A stretch of 64,000 bases of DNA from Tatumella citrea (lineage in GTDB: Bacteria > Pseudomonadota > Gammaproteobacteria > Enterobacterales > Enterobacteriaceae), in NCBI RefSeq assembly GCF_002163585.1, contig NZ_CP015579.1, positions 2,480,001 to 2,544,000 on the forward strand. The letters run 5' to 3'. The notes under the pieces were generated by a model. It made no database searches and was not told the DNA's origin. It saw nothing but the letters and a program-made list of their open reading frames with translations. This document shows, piece by piece, positions 1 to 11,528 of the stretch. The translations under genes were made by a program, and so were the position numbers. Positions within the stretch are counted from its first letter, which is position 1; every line of letters starts with the position of its first letter.

Positions 1-2
1 CT

Positions 3-1148
<1,146 letters not shown>

Positions 1149-1150
1149 TA

Positions 1151-2083
<933 letters not shown>

Positions 2084-2085
2084 TT

Positions 2086-2110
2086 ACCTTCAGGCCAGAC
2101 TCATGAAGGT
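2086..2110. promoter_or_regulatory. Candidate LysR operator (dyad, 11-nt spacer)
   Basis: ACCTTCA (2086-2092) and TGAAGGT (2104-2110) are a perfect inverted pair with an 11-nt spacer, in the region between the LysR gene and the divergent SDR gene. LysR regulators commonly bind interrupted dyads of this form. GCATTACC also occurs twice, at about 2061 and 2081. Confidence 0.45.
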
Positions 2111-2206
2111 TATTCATAGACACAATCATTTTAAACCTATGACTGGCAATAACGATCATTGATATTCTGGATGCAAAGTTAAGCTTAATTTAGCAGAAGA
2201 TTTATC

Positions 2207-2971
2207 ATGAAAATACTTATTGTAGGATCAACGGGCAGCATTGGTCTCAATGTCGTGAATACCGCGATTGAAATGGGCCATCAGCCTTTGGCCCTGGTCA
2301 GAAATAAACAGAAAATTAAATTACTTCCTCGTGGAACAGAGGTGTTCTACGGAGATATTTCATTACCTGAGACACTCAGCGGTTTACCGAAAGATATTGA
2401 TAGCATCATTTTTACTCACGGTTCCGATGGACTGGGGCGTATTGGTGCCAGAGCGATAGATTATGGCGGTGTGCGTAATATATTACGTATCTTCAGGAAT
2501 ACTTCGGTTCGTATTGGCTTAATGACGGCCATTGGAGTAACAGAACGGCTCAGCAGTTGGAATCAACGCACTGAGGTCCATGACTGGAAAAGGCGTGCCG
2601 AACGTCTGGTCCGGGCCAGTGGTCACCCCTATACCATCGTCCGGCCCGGCTGGTTTGATTACAATAACCCGGACGAACACAGAATCGTTATGCTTCAGGG
2701 GGACAAACGCCATACCGGAACCCCGGAAGATGGTGTGATTGCTCGCAAACAAATCGCCCGGGTTCTGGTCAGTGCCCTGAGCAATGATGCAGCAAAAAAT
2801 AAAACGTTCGAGCTGATAGCAATTCAAGGAGAAGCACAGCAAGACCTGACTCCATTGTTTGCAGAGTTGCAGACTGATAGCCCACTTAAAAATGATGGAG
2901 TTTTAGACCAGGATAATATGCCTCTCAGTAAAGAACCTGAGTGCATTATTAACGATCTTAGTATGTTATAA
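2207..2971 (+). CDS. Atypical SDR / NmrA-like NAD(P)-binding protein
   Basis: A Rossmann nucleotide-binding motif VGSTGSIG lies at residues 6-13 in a 254-residue protein. The order of elements (glycine motif, GD after the third strand, SWNQRTEVHDWKRRAE, YTIVRPGWF) matches atypical short-chain dehydrogenases related to NAD(P)-dependent epimerases and NmrA-type sensors. The canonical YxxxK motif is not obvious, so a redox-sensing or non-classical role is possible. The gene is divergent from the LysR regulator at 1151 and is probably its target. A stem-loop begins at its stop codon. Confidence 0.8.
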   Translation: MKILIVGSTGSIGLNVVNTAIEMGHQPLALVRNKQKIKLLPRGTEVFYGDISLPETLSGLPKDIDSIIFTHGSDGLGRIGARAIDYGGVRNILRIFRNTSVRIGLMTAIGVTERLSSWNQRTEVHDWKRRAERLVRASGHPYTIVRPGWFDYNNPDEHRIVMLQGDKRHTGTPEDGVIARKQIARVLVSALSNDAAKNKTFELIAIQGEAQQDLTPLFAELQTDSPLKNDGVLDQDNMPLSKEPECIINDLSML

Positions 2972-3001
2972 AAATATCAACGCCAGAACCCTGATATTTT
3001 T
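2970..3001 (+). terminator. Possible terminator after the SDR gene
   Basis: AAAAATATCA (2970-2979) pairs with TGATATTTTT (2992-3001), a 10-bp A/T-rich stem with a 12-nt loop that starts in the stop codon of the upstream gene. The last arm supplies a U-run, but the stem is weak because it is almost all A-T. Confidence 0.4.
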
Positions 3002-3369
3002 GTCATAGCCTGGTCAGCTTTTTGTCAGTACTACCCGGTTGAGTATTTGGTGACTACGCCAGGATATTTCTTTGAGCCAGCACGGCTGAGAATCCCCGCT
3101 AACTGACCACAGAATAATATCAGGAGCGAAATCTCAGGCACTCAATACGCTAATGCCCGGTTCAGGGGGTTAAATAACGGCTGACTTTATCTTAGGGGTG
3201 ATATTTACCCCGGTGTCGGCTGCGCTACATCATCCACTGTCATTATTATATAAAGCGAATCCGTGTTTGTTACCCACCGCATGTCGCAAGATATGACCTG
3301 AATCTGCATTACCATTATCAGAGGAACTGGTTAACAGGATATGCTTTAGGTATAAATCCTGCTGTTAAC
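3002..3369. other. Non-coding stretch, no gene seen
   Basis: No open frame with coding character was found on either strand between the SDR gene and the end of the xdhC-like gene. No repeat or RNA gene was recognised. Confidence 0.5.
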
Positions 3370-4347
3370 CTAAACCCTGTTTCGGGTTTTTACAATATCG
3401 GCCATCACCGACAGAGCAATTTCGGCTGGCGTTTTACTCCCTATCGCCAGACCAATCGGCGCTTTAATCCGGGCAAGATCTTCAGGTTGCATACCACCAA
3501 TAGTCTGCAGACGCTGCTTTCTTTTTGCGCTGTTTTTGGCCGAACCCATGATGCCAATATAAAAAGCATGCGTACTGATGGCTTCCATCATTGTTAACTC
3601 ATCAATACGGGGATCATGAGTCAGGGATACTATAGCGGCTGTAGGGGGGGCTCCGTTAAGCTCAAGCCAACGGGCGGGATGCTGAGGTACAATCGTGACA
3701 TTATCGGCAGCGGAAAAATGCACTTCCAGTTCGTTCAACATATCCTGCCGGTGTTCACAGACGCGAACATGGAACCCCAACAGCTGGCCAAGGCGGATAC
3801 ACTCAAACGCCACTGTAGAGTAGCCCGCTATCAGCAATTCCGGAACAGCGCCCACCGGCAGAAGAATCGGCTGGTCGCTACCGCGGTAGTCCAACGCAGG
3901 CAATTCCTGTCCGGATGGAAGAGAATTCCAGTCAGCTCTGGCCCCCTCAGCGACTCCTTTCACCATCTGTATTCTGCCAGACAGGGCCTGCTGCATCGCC
4001 TGCAATATCGTTAAACTGGTTGCGTCAGGCGGCAGATATTCAATTAATACATCCAGCCGTCCTCCACAGGGTAGTTGAACATCAGGACGCATTCCTCCCT
4101 CACCGTACCGAATTATCTGGCTCCACTCGCGGTAATGCCCGGCCGCCAGCTGCGCCAGAAAATCCTCTTCAATGCAGCCACCAGACAGTGAGCCACAGTA
4201 TTCGCCCTTGTGGTTTACTGCCATAAGGGTTCCCGGGGCGCGAGGCGACGAGCCATACGTGCTCAGAACGGTACAGACCCATACCGGCTGATTAGACTGA
4301 TGCCAGTTCAGTGCTGCATTCACCACACGCTGGTCGAGTGTCATCAT
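3370..4347 (-). CDS. XdhC/CoxI-type molybdenum cofactor maturation factor
   Basis: XdhC proteins bind molybdenum cofactor and promote its sulfuration and insertion into xanthine-dehydrogenase-family enzymes in the cytoplasm. The 325-residue protein has the two expected halves. The N-terminal half carries STYGSSPRAPG and the cysteine motif SLSGGCIEEDF, and the C-terminal half is a Rossmann domain with GIMGSAKNSAKRK. It is the last gene of the leftward molybdenum hydroxylase cluster, 213 bp after the cytochrome c gene, and most likely serves the Mo subunit encoded at 6338. Start codons at 4347 and 4344 are adjacent and either is possible. Confidence 0.9.
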   Translation of the reverse strand: MMTLDQRVVNAALNWHQSNQPVWVCTVLSTYGSSPRAPGTLMAVNHKGEYCGSLSGGCIEEDFLAQLAAGHYREWSQIIRYGEGGMRPDVQLPCGGRLDVLIEYLPPDATSLTILQAMQQALSGRIQMVKGVAEGARADWNSLPSGQELPALDYRGSDQPILLPVGAVPELLIAGYSTVAFECIRLGQLLGFHVRVCEHRQDMLNELEVHFSAADNVTIVPQHPARWLELNGAPPTAAIVSLTHDPRIDELTMMEAISTHAFYIGIMGSAKNSAKRKQRLQTIGGMQPEDLARIKAPIGLAIGSKTPAEIALSVMADIVKTRNRV

Positions 4348-4560
4348 TACTTTTTATCTCATATAAAAATATCGGCAGGCCGGTCAATAGCCAGCGGGTA
4401 ACCAGGGTCCGTCAGTGCAATCCGTTCAGATAGTATTGTCTGTCCTGACATCGGTATCGTCCTGTCACTTATCAGGAGAGGATAAAAAAGCAGGAGAGGA
4501 TAAAATTTCTGGCAGGAACCCACCGCCAGTCACAGGATATCCACCCTCTACTTTCAAGGC

Positions 4561-5865
4561 CTAATTCTTACGCTGCTCAGCCACCTGTTTGGCGGTCACC
4601 GTTCCCTGCTTGTCACCAAACTGACGCAGCACGTAGTTCGCTACCGCTGCCACTTCCTCATCGGAATATTTGTCGCCAAATCCAGGCATCATCAACACCT
4701 GATCCTTCACATTCAGGTGGCTGCCGCGCAAAATTGCCTGCACAACACTGCGACCCTGTGGATCGTTAACTGCCGTGCTACCTTTTAACGAAGCATACGG
4801 TGTCTGGCGTCCAGCACCATTCCATAAGTGACAACCGCTACAGTCACCGGCAAAAAGCTGTTGCCCCTGAGACTGAGTTGCAGACGCAGGCAGAATTGCA
4901 CTGGAGTTCACCGCACCCTCTGGCTGCAAATTAACCTGAGCACTGGCCTCAGTGGCAACAGGTTCAATATTTCGCAGATACTTAACCAGTGCCGCATTGT
5001 CTTCCGGCGTCAGATACTGGGTACTGTTTTGCACGACTTCTGCCATCGGCCCGGAGGCGCTACTTCTGCCCTCGGCGTGTCCTACGGCCAGGAATTGCGA
5101 AAGCTGTGCATCGGTCCACCCGCCAATACCGGTTTGCTTATCAGGAGTGATGTTGCCAGCAAACCATCCCTGCACTACCTCTCCGCTCAATGCCTTGCCG
5201 CTCTTCAGGCCAAAACCGATATTTCGGGGAGTATGGCATTCCGCACAATGTCCGAGAGGTCCGGCCAGATACGCTCCGCGATTCCATTCTGCATCCTGCT
5301 GAGGATTTGGCGCAAACCGCTGATGATTAAAAAAGACCAGATTCCAGAAGGCCATGCCCCAGCGCTGATTGAAGGGAAACGAGAGTTCATTGGTACGGTT
5401 AGCCTGTTTCACCGGCGGCAGGCTGAACAGCCAGGCTTTGATAGCAAGTACATCATCACGGCTCATACCGGTGTAGGAGGTATAAGGCATCGCCGGGTAG
5501 AGATTGCCGTGCGGGCTGACGCCCTCTCTTACCGCAGCAACAAACTGATCATCGCTCCAGTTACCGATACCGGTTTCTTTATCAGCGGTAATATTAGTGC
5601 CATAAATTGCGCCGAAAGGCAGAGAAAAACGAAATCCTCCGGCAAAGGGTTTACCGCCTGGTGCGGTATGGCAGGCGACACAGTCAGCCGCTTTGGCAAG
5701 ATATTCACCGCGCTGTATCTGGCTGGTCATCGTGGCAGGTGCGCCGGAAATCGGGGGAACCGGCTCGGCACCTTCAGGCTTCAGGATCTGGTATCCACAG
5801 TAAACAATGACTACCAGCACCAGTACGCCAATCAGCCCGGATATTCGCTTCACTCCTGTTCTCAT
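4561..5865 (-). CDS. Triheme cytochrome c subunit of periplasmic molybdenum dehydrogenase
   Basis: The protein (434 residues) has one N-terminal membrane segment at about residues 9-27 and three CXXCH heme sites: CVACH at 62-66, CAECH at 207-211 and CSGCH at 342-346. This is the layout of cytochrome subunits of acetic-acid-bacterium alcohol and aldehyde dehydrogenases and gluconate dehydrogenases. These sit on the periplasmic face and pass electrons to ubiquinone. The gene overlaps the 2Fe-2S gene by 4 nt, which points to translational coupling. It therefore takes electrons from the two subunits encoded just upstream. Confidence 0.93.
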   Translation of the reverse strand: MRTGVKRISGLIGVLVLVVIVYCGYQILKPEGAEPVPPISGAPATMTSQIQRGEYLAKAADCVACHTAPGGKPFAGGFRFSLPFGAIYGTNITADKETGIGNWSDDQFVAAVREGVSPHGNLYPAMPYTSYTGMSRDDVLAIKAWLFSLPPVKQANRTNELSFPFNQRWGMAFWNLVFFNHQRFAPNPQQDAEWNRGAYLAGPLGHCAECHTPRNIGFGLKSGKALSGEVVQGWFAGNITPDKQTGIGGWTDAQLSQFLAVGHAEGRSSASGPMAEVVQNSTQYLTPEDNAALVKYLRNIEPVATEASAQVNLQPEGAVNSSAILPASATQSQGQQLFAGDCSGCHLWNGAGRQTPYASLKGSTAVNDPQGRSVVQAILRGSHLNVKDQVLMMPGFGDKYSDEEVAAVANYVLRQFGDKQGTVTAKQVAEQRKN

Positions 5866-6335
5866 CCGTTGCTCTCCTCAGTCAAATTTGTCGCTGCCTG
5901 ATGGATAGCCGCGCGAATACGTGCATAGGTGGCGCAGCGGCAGATATTGCCGCTCATTGCAGCATCGATATCTGCATCGCTGGGATTGTGTTTTTGTGTC
6001 AGTAACGCCGTGGCCGACATAATCTGTCCGGACTGGCAGTATCCGCACTGCACGACATCCAGATCGACCCAGGCTTTCTGCACAATCTGACCGACAGAGC
6101 TAGCACTGATACCTTCGATAGTTGTTATGTGCTTACCTTTTGCTGCTGCCACGGTAGTCTGACAGGCCCGGACAGGGACACCATCCAGATGCACCGTACA
6201 GGCGCCGCACATGGCAATACCGCAGCCAAATTTAGTCCCGGTAAGACCCGCCGCATCACGCAGGAACCACAGCAAAGGCATTTGTTCATCATCGTCAAAT
6301 GGCACGGAATTATTATTGATGGTTAATGTGGTCAT
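5862..6335 (-). CDS. 2Fe-2S subunit of molybdenum hydroxylase (IorA-like)
   Basis: This 157-residue protein has the eight cysteines for two [2Fe-2S] clusters. The plant-ferredoxin-type set is C38, C43, C46 and C58. The helical-domain set is C97 and C100 in CGYCQSGQ, and C132 and C134 in GNICRC. This is the small subunit type of isoquinoline 1-oxidoreductase and aldehyde dehydrogenases of the xanthine oxidase family. It relays electrons from the Mo site to cytochrome c. It begins 2 nt after the Mo-subunit stop and overlaps the cytochrome gene by 4 nt. It has no signal peptide of its own, so it is probably exported bound to the Tat-targeted large subunit. Confidence 0.93.
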   Translation of the reverse strand: MTTLTINNNSVPFDDDEQMPLLWFLRDAAGLTGTKFGCGIAMCGACTVHLDGVPVRACQTTVAAAKGKHITTIEGISASSVGQIVQKAWVDLDVVQCGYCQSGQIMSATALLTQKHNPSDADIDAAMSGNICRCATYARIRAAIHQAATNLTEESNG

Positions 6336-6337
6336 GA

Positions 6338-8572
6338 TTATGCCTCTGATTGTTGCGTCGACGATGAACCGGGACGATGAAAAGGAAGACTTAAACTGCT
6401 ACGGGGACGGCCCAGACGAGCCAGAGCATTTCCAACGGCTGGCGCAATAGTGGGTACACCCAGTTCACCGACGCCACTTGGGGCTTCAGTGGATGGAACA
6501 ATGACAACCTCAATCTCAGGCATTTCGTTTATACGTAATGGCCGGTAACTGTTGAAGTTTGACTGCTCGATGCGCCCCTCTTTCATCGAAATATTGCCGT
6601 AAAGTGCGATGCTAAGACCATAGCCAATCCCACCTTCAATTTGTGCCTTGATGACATCCGGATTAACCGCGATGCCGCAGTCAACTGCGCACCAGACTTT
6701 ATGCACTTTGGGTATCCCGCCAGGGCCAATAGAGACTTCAGCAATCTGTGCCACCCTGGTGTCAAAGGCTTTCGCCACACCCACGCCACGCATTCTGCCG
6801 TCGGCAGCCTCAGGTCCCTGCCAGTTTGCGGCTTTGGCTACCGCACGCAGAACGCCTGCTTCACGAGGTGCTTCCTTCATCAGTGCCAGCCGACCTTCAA
6901 CAGGGTCCTGTCCGGTCTCCTGTAACAACTGATCGATAAAGCTTTCGACAGCATGACCCGTGTGGGTACTCCCCACGGAACGCAATGACGTGACCGGGAT
7001 TTTGCTCGTGACAATATGAGCATCGCAACGAAAATTCTCAAAGGTGTAAGGGGTATCTTTTGCTCCTTCCACCATGGTCCCGTCCACCCCGTCTTTCAGC
7101 ATCCCGGCAAAGGCACTATTTACGAGAAAAGACTGACCGGCCACCGTGTTGGTCCAGGCGACAATGTGGTTGTCTTTGATGGCCGCGCGAAAACGGTGCA
7201 GTATCATCGGACGATACCAGCCGCCAGTCAGATCATCCTCCCGGGTAGAGATCAGTTTGACCCCCTGACCAGGCCCGATAGCTTTGGCAACACCCGACAG
7301 GTCCGCCGCCAGGTCGGGACCCAGTACTTTATTACCCAGGTCAATCCGCCGCCCGAAGCTACCCCCGGCAAGTATGGTTTCGATATGCACTTTCTCAGCG
7401 GGAAGCTTGAAATATTCGCAGAACTGATTTTGATCGAGTGTCTGGATCTGGCAGCCATATTTGGCATGTACGCTCTCACCATCCCAGTAGAGATAAGCGG
7501 CCAGCGGCTCCATCGGCGCGTGGGCTATCCAGGGGAAGGTATATTCGGCCTCGATGACCTTGTCGGCGCCATTGAACGCCTCGTCAGGATTACCGGTTTG
7601 TGCCGCCACAGCTCCTGTTGATTGCGCCTTTGACCTGAATTCAGCAAACAGCTCATCGGTACTGCGTTTTTCAGCAGCAGATTCATCCCAGACCGTTTGC
7701 AGCTTTTCGCGACCCCGAATAGCTGCCCATGAAGAACGTGCGTAAACCGCCACGCCGGTATCCGTTGCTTTAACCGTGACGACACCAGGAACTTTCAATG
7801 CTTCACTGGCATCAAACGACTCTAATTTCGCCCCAAAGTAAGAGGGTTTTTTAATCGTCACCGTCAGCATATCCTTTTCATGAATATCCTGAGAGAAATA
7901 AGCACTACCGTTGGTTTTGGCTGGCGAATCCAGGCGGGGAGTAGTACGAAGTTTGCCTATCAGAGTAAAGCTGGCGGCGTCCTTGAGATGAACATTCTCC
8001 AACGCCGGAGCGGGCATGGTGGAGGCCAGGGTCGCAAACTGCCCAAAGGAGCCGGAACGACCACTTCCGGTGTGGGAGATAATGCCACGCTGCACTGTAA
8101 TTTCCCGGACAGGCACCTGCCATTCACGGGCCGCAGCGCTCACCAGCATCATACGTGCGATGGCCCCCATCTGGCGCATCTGTTCATAAGCATTGGCAAC
8201 GGCACTGGAGCCACCGGTCCCCTGGACGCCCAGTTTCATATTTTTATAGACATTCGTGTCTACAGGCGCAGCAATAACCCTGACCCTAGACCAGTCAGCG
8301 TCCAGTTCTTCAGCAACCAGTGTTGCCATTCCGGTATAGACGCCCTGTCCTACTTCAGTATGTTTACTTAGTACCGTGACAATGTCATCAGTACCTATTT
8401 GTACAAAGGCATTCGCCTTAAATTGCCCGGTCATTGCGTCAGAAGCAGGCATTTCACCCGTCAGCGTCATCGCTGCCATCTTCGCTTTTGCAGGTAACCA
8501 GGCACCAATGAGTAACGCGCCTGCGCCGGCCATAAACCGACGCCTTGAAAACTGAATATCTGGAATATCCAT
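6338..8572 (-). CDS. Molybdopterin-binding large subunit, isoquinoline 1-oxidoreductase/aldehyde dehydrogenase family (IorB-like)
   Basis: This is the catalytic subunit of a periplasmic molybdenum hydroxylase that oxidises aldehydes or N-heterocycles. The N-terminus carries a twin-arginine signal (SRRRFMAGAG then a hydrophobic stretch ending near AKA). Downstream are family signatures including GQGVYTGMATLVAEELDA, VQGTGGSSAV, the Mo-site segment GGSFGRR and, near the C-terminus, GVGELGVPT containing the catalytic Glu. ATG 8572 is preferred to GTG 8587 because GGAG lies 9 nt upstream of it. The genes order as large subunit, 2Fe-2S, cytochrome c, then XdhC. The substrate cannot be fixed from sequence; aldehyde oxidation is the more common role with a cytochrome partner. 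Confidence 0.92.
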   Translation of the reverse strand: MDIPDIQFSRRRFMAGAGALLIGAWLPAKAKMAAMTLTGEMPASDAMTGQFKANAFVQIGTDDIVTVLSKHTEVGQGVYTGMATLVAEELDADWSRVRVIAAPVDTNVYKNMKLGVQGTGGSSAVANAYEQMRQMGAIARMMLVSAAAREWQVPVREITVQRGIISHTGSGRSGSFGQFATLASTMPAPALENVHLKDAASFTLIGKLRTTPRLDSPAKTNGSAYFSQDIHEKDMLTVTIKKPSYFGAKLESFDASEALKVPGVVTVKATDTGVAVYARSSWAAIRGREKLQTVWDESAAEKRSTDELFAEFRSKAQSTGAVAAQTGNPDEAFNGADKVIEAEYTFPWIAHAPMEPLAAYLYWDGESVHAKYGCQIQTLDQNQFCEYFKLPAEKVHIETILAGGSFGRRIDLGNKVLGPDLAADLSGVAKAIGPGQGVKLISTREDDLTGGWYRPMILHRFRAAIKDNHIVAWTNTVAGQSFLVNSAFAGMLKDGVDGTMVEGAKDTPYTFENFRCDAHIVTSKIPVTSLRSVGSTHTGHAVESFIDQLLQETGQDPVEGRLALMKEAPREAGVLRAVAKAANWQGPEAADGRMRGVGVAKAFDTRVAQIAEVSIGPGGIPKVHKVWCAVDCGIAVNPDVIKAQIEGGIGYGLSIALYGNISMKEGRIEQSNFNSYRPLRINEMPEIEVVIVPSTEAPSGVGELGVPTIAPAVGNALARLGRPRSSLSLPFHRPGSSSTQQSEA

Positions 8573-8610
8573 CGCACCATGCTCCACACAGAGAAAAGAG
8601 TGTTAACTTT

Positions 8611-8639
8611 GTTATACTTTTATTTTTAAGAAACAAATC
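8611..8639 (-). promoter_or_regulatory. Possible sigma-70 promoter for the molybdenum dehydrogenase operon
   Basis: On the minus strand GATTTG (8639-8634) and TATAAC (8616-8611) are separated by 17 nt, about 40 nt upstream of the preferred start codon. The -35 match is weak. Confidence 0.3.
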
Positions 8640-9066
8640 GACCAGCGTTTCAAACTAGCATTTAGCCAGCCACGGGTTAATAGCCATATATCGATAAGGG
8701 TTATGAGTATTATTAATTAATTCGCTGCAATTTTTCCGGCCGTCAGCCCTTAATAATGACCAGATACCACACTCCTCCGGGCCATAATGATCCCGGCCGG
8801 TAAAAGTGACATCTCTGCCGGTGGATATTTATCCACAGAGGAATAACGGGAGAGAATTCGGCCCATAAAACAATGTCAGGGAAGTTTCAGGTGACAATGC
8901 CCCTGCTGGCGCTTTATCTATATAATTTGGCATTTCAGATTTAAGTTTTGCACTTATGATTATTCTGCTGATAGCGTCGAAAACGGCGGAATATCGGTAT
9001 TTCGGGAAGCTGTTGAAACAGGCAACTCATAAACCAGCTTATCTTCATCTGTAAAGAGACATTAAT
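8640..9066. other. Divergent intergenic region, no gene seen
   Basis: The region between the molybdenum dehydrogenase operon and the Fsr-like gene shows no coding frame. A TATAAT at 8921-8926 could serve the rightward gene but lacks a convincing -35 element. Confidence 0.4.
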
Positions 9067-10305
9067 ATGACGTCGCATACCACTGAACCCGGGCATCCCA
9101 CCGCGATACCAGACTCAGCCAGCTCAGAATCAGCCCGGGGTTTCCTGGTCAGCATTGTCGGGGCCACCGCTCTCGCTCATGGTTGTAATGACATGATCCA
9201 GTCGGTATTGCCTTCAATCTACCCAATGCTTAAGGCGAACTTTACCCTCAGCTATACGCAAATTGGGTTGATATCCCTTGTGTACCAGATAACTGCCTCA
9301 CTGCTTCAGCCATGGATAGGGTTGTATACTGATAAGCACCCTAAACCCTTGTTATTGCCATCGGGGATGGGGGTGACTCTGCTGGGCATTGGCTTACTGG
9401 CTATAGCCGGGAATTTCTTAACCATATTAATTGCCGCAGCGATGGTTGGTGTGGGTTCATCTGTCTTCCACCCGGAGGCATCCCGTATTGCCCGTATGGC
9501 GTCAGGTGGACGGTTTGGCACCGCGCAGTCTGCCTTTCAGGTGGGCGGAAATACCGGCTCTTCTTTCGGGCCTCTGCTGGCAGCCTTGTTGATTATTCCT
9601 CATGGCCAGTTGTCTGTGGCCTGGCTGATGGTTTGCGCATTCATCGCGATTGTCATTCTGACTAAACTCAGCCACTGGTCTGCACACTACGGCCAGATGC
9701 ATATGAAACGCCATAACAGTGCCGTAGTGCAGCAACTCAGCCGGGCCAAAGTATTCCAGGCGCTGGTGGTAGTCGGCATTCTGATGTTCGCCAAATTTAC
9801 CTACATCGCGTCACTGAGCAATTATTTCACCTTTTACCTGGTACATCACTTCAGTCTGCCACTGGAAAAAGCACAGCTCTGCCTGTTTGCTTTTCTTGCA
9901 GCGGTGGCGGTCGGGACTTTTGCCGGCGGGCCGGTCGGTGATCGTTTAGGGCGTAAAGCGGTAGTGTGGATCTCATTTTTAGGCGTTATTCCGTTCTCGC
10001 TGGCGCTGCCTTATGTCGATCTGCACTGGACTATCGTGTTTACCATTATTATTGGCCTGATTCTGTCTTCGGCTTTCTCTGCACTGGTGGTTTATGCTCA
10101 GGAGATCATCCCTGGTCGCTCAGGAATGGTAGCCGGAATCATGTTTGGTACCATGTTTGGTATAGGTGGTTTGGCCGCTGCGGGTCTGGGCAAACTGGCC
10201 GATATCCACGGCATCGACTGGGTTTACAGCCTGTGTGCTTTCCTGCCGTTGTTGGGATTTATCACGTTGTTTATGCCGGATACCAGGAAGAGCCTGAAAA
10301 AATAA
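9067..10305 (+). CDS. fsr: Fosmidomycin-resistance-type MFS exporter
   Basis: This 412-residue, twelve-segment MFS protein resembles E. coli Fsr along its length. Matching elements are NDMIQS before the first loop, SLLQPWIG and TDKHPKP in the loop between segments 2 and 3, VGVGSSVFHPEASR, ARMASGGRFGTAQS and FQVGGNTGSS. Fsr exports fosmidomycin and similar compounds by proton antiport across the inner membrane. The gene stands alone, divergent from the molybdenum dehydrogenase operon, and its natural substrate here is unknown. The symbol is given by similarity. Confidence 0.82.
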   Translation: MTSHTTEPGHPTAIPDSASSESARGFLVSIVGATALAHGCNDMIQSVLPSIYPMLKANFTLSYTQIGLISLVYQITASLLQPWIGLYTDKHPKPLLLPSGMGVTLLGIGLLAIAGNFLTILIAAAMVGVGSSVFHPEASRIARMASGGRFGTAQSAFQVGGNTGSSFGPLLAALLIIPHGQLSVAWLMVCAFIAIVILTKLSHWSAHYGQMHMKRHNSAVVQQLSRAKVFQALVVVGILMFAKFTYIASLSNYFTFYLVHHFSLPLEKAQLCLFAFLAAVAVGTFAGGPVGDRLGRKAVVWISFLGVIPFSLALPYVDLHWTIVFTIIIGLILSSAFSALVVYAQEIIPGRSGMVAGIMFGTMFGIGGLAAAGLGKLADIHGIDWVYSLCAFLPLLGFITLFMPDTRKSLKK

Positions 10306-10321
10306 AATACGTTACAGGTAT

Positions 10322-10355
10322 GCCGCTAAACACTTTGGAAGGGTGATTCAGCGGC
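10322..10355 (+). terminator. Possible terminator after the Fsr-like gene
   Basis: GCCGCT (10322-10327) pairs with AGCGGC (10350-10355) 17 nt after the stop, and TTTATCTTCGGTTTT follows. The loop is long (22 nt), so this is tentative. Confidence 0.35.
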
Positions 10356-10569
10356 TTTATCTTCGGTTTTATATAACCTCCGGGGTCATAGTAAAATCCC
10401 CCCGGGTTTCTCTTACCGCCGCAACTGAAGTCTCACTTATCCCGAAGGGTTAACTTACTGTTTACTCTGACCAGAGACAGGATGACGCGCCGTTCTGTCT
10501 GGCATCTGTGATGGCGGAATTTCTGCCGGCATCGGGGGGCTTACGCTGTGCAATGGAGATCATGAAGGA

Positions 10570-11528
10570 TTATTCATTTAACATCAACACGGGTTTAAGC
10601 AAGCGCCCGCTCTTATAGTAACTGTTAATTGCCTCCCGCCACTGAACCGACGAATAAAGCCGATATTCATTCAGTTCACTGCTTTGCAGAAGTGGCCAGA
10701 TATCACTGAACTCTTGCTGCCAGTCGCTATTACTGAAGTCGTCAAGATAATTACGAATATGAAACCAACATGTCGCCGGAGAGACAGACTGGATTTTATA
10801 GGGCTGGCCCGAGAGCAAACCGTAGGAAACAAATCGTCCATCACGCTTCATACTGTCCAGCAAAAACTCTGCCAGCGAGCCGCCAACGGCGTCATATACA
10901 ATATCACTGTCTCTGGCGCTGCTGGCAAGATGAACCCTGTCATCCAGCGGTACCGGGTTTATCCCACAACGTTGAAGTTTATCTCTATGCTGAGGGGAAC
11001 GATAAACACCATACACACAACAAGCGCCCATTTGCAAAGCCCATTGCCCCAACAGAAGTGCACAATCGGCGTTGGCAGCAGTCAGCATTATGGATTTTTT
11101 TGTCGGGGGATAATAACGCAGCATTAACCGGGCAGCGAAAGGATTGATGTAGGCTCTTGAAGCCAGGATATCATCAATATCATCAGGCACCTGAACCGCC
11201 ATTTCAGGAAGGCAATCAGTATAAGTCTGCCAGGTTCCTTCACCACGTAACGGGAGTACCCGCTTCCCCACAAGCGGTGAGAATTCGGCTGGCGCTTCAA
11301 TGACTATCCCAACCCCTTCATATCCTGCCGTAGCGGGTAAGGTAATCCGGTGCCGGTATGCTCCTGTGATGGGACTGTGATGGGAATTAAATCGGACGCA
11401 TTCACTGGCGAGTACAACATCCTGACGCGCAGATGCTGTGCTGAACGTTGTTGTTTTAAAACACCCTCAGACTGCAGAACCTGTTCTGGTTCGCCAAATC
11501 TCCGGTAAATAAGTGCTGTATTAATCAT
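10570..11528 (-). pseudogene. MDR-superfamily NAD(P)H oxidoreductase broken by an 11-bp tandem duplication
   Basis: Two minus-strand frames (start 11528; continuing to the stop at 10570) together make one medium-chain reductase of the quinone-oxidoreductase/enoyl-reductase type without structural zinc. The first frame runs through NASDLIPIT and then loses family resemblance. The second frame, entered at about 11363, continues GAYRHRITLPATAGYEGVG and then GKRVLPLRGEGTWQTY, which is what the family has directly after PIT. At the junction an 11-bp unit is repeated perfectly (11364-11385), and removing one copy restores a single frame of about 315 codons. The rest of the gene shows no other damage, so the lesion is probably recent or the copy number may vary. 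Confidence 0.85.
11364..11385. repeat. Perfect 11-bp tandem duplication causing a frameshift
   Basis: CTGTGATGGGA occurs at 11364-11374 and again at 11375-11385 with no difference. The unit is not a multiple of three and lies exactly where the MDR reductase reading frame is lost, so it is the mutation that breaks the gene. Confidence 0.9.

Noticed and set aside
4828..5901. Long plus-strand open frame of 357 codons
   Set aside because: It lies wholly antisense to the cytochrome c gene, whose heme motifs and overlap with the 2Fe-2S gene are convincing. Its translation has no recognisable features.
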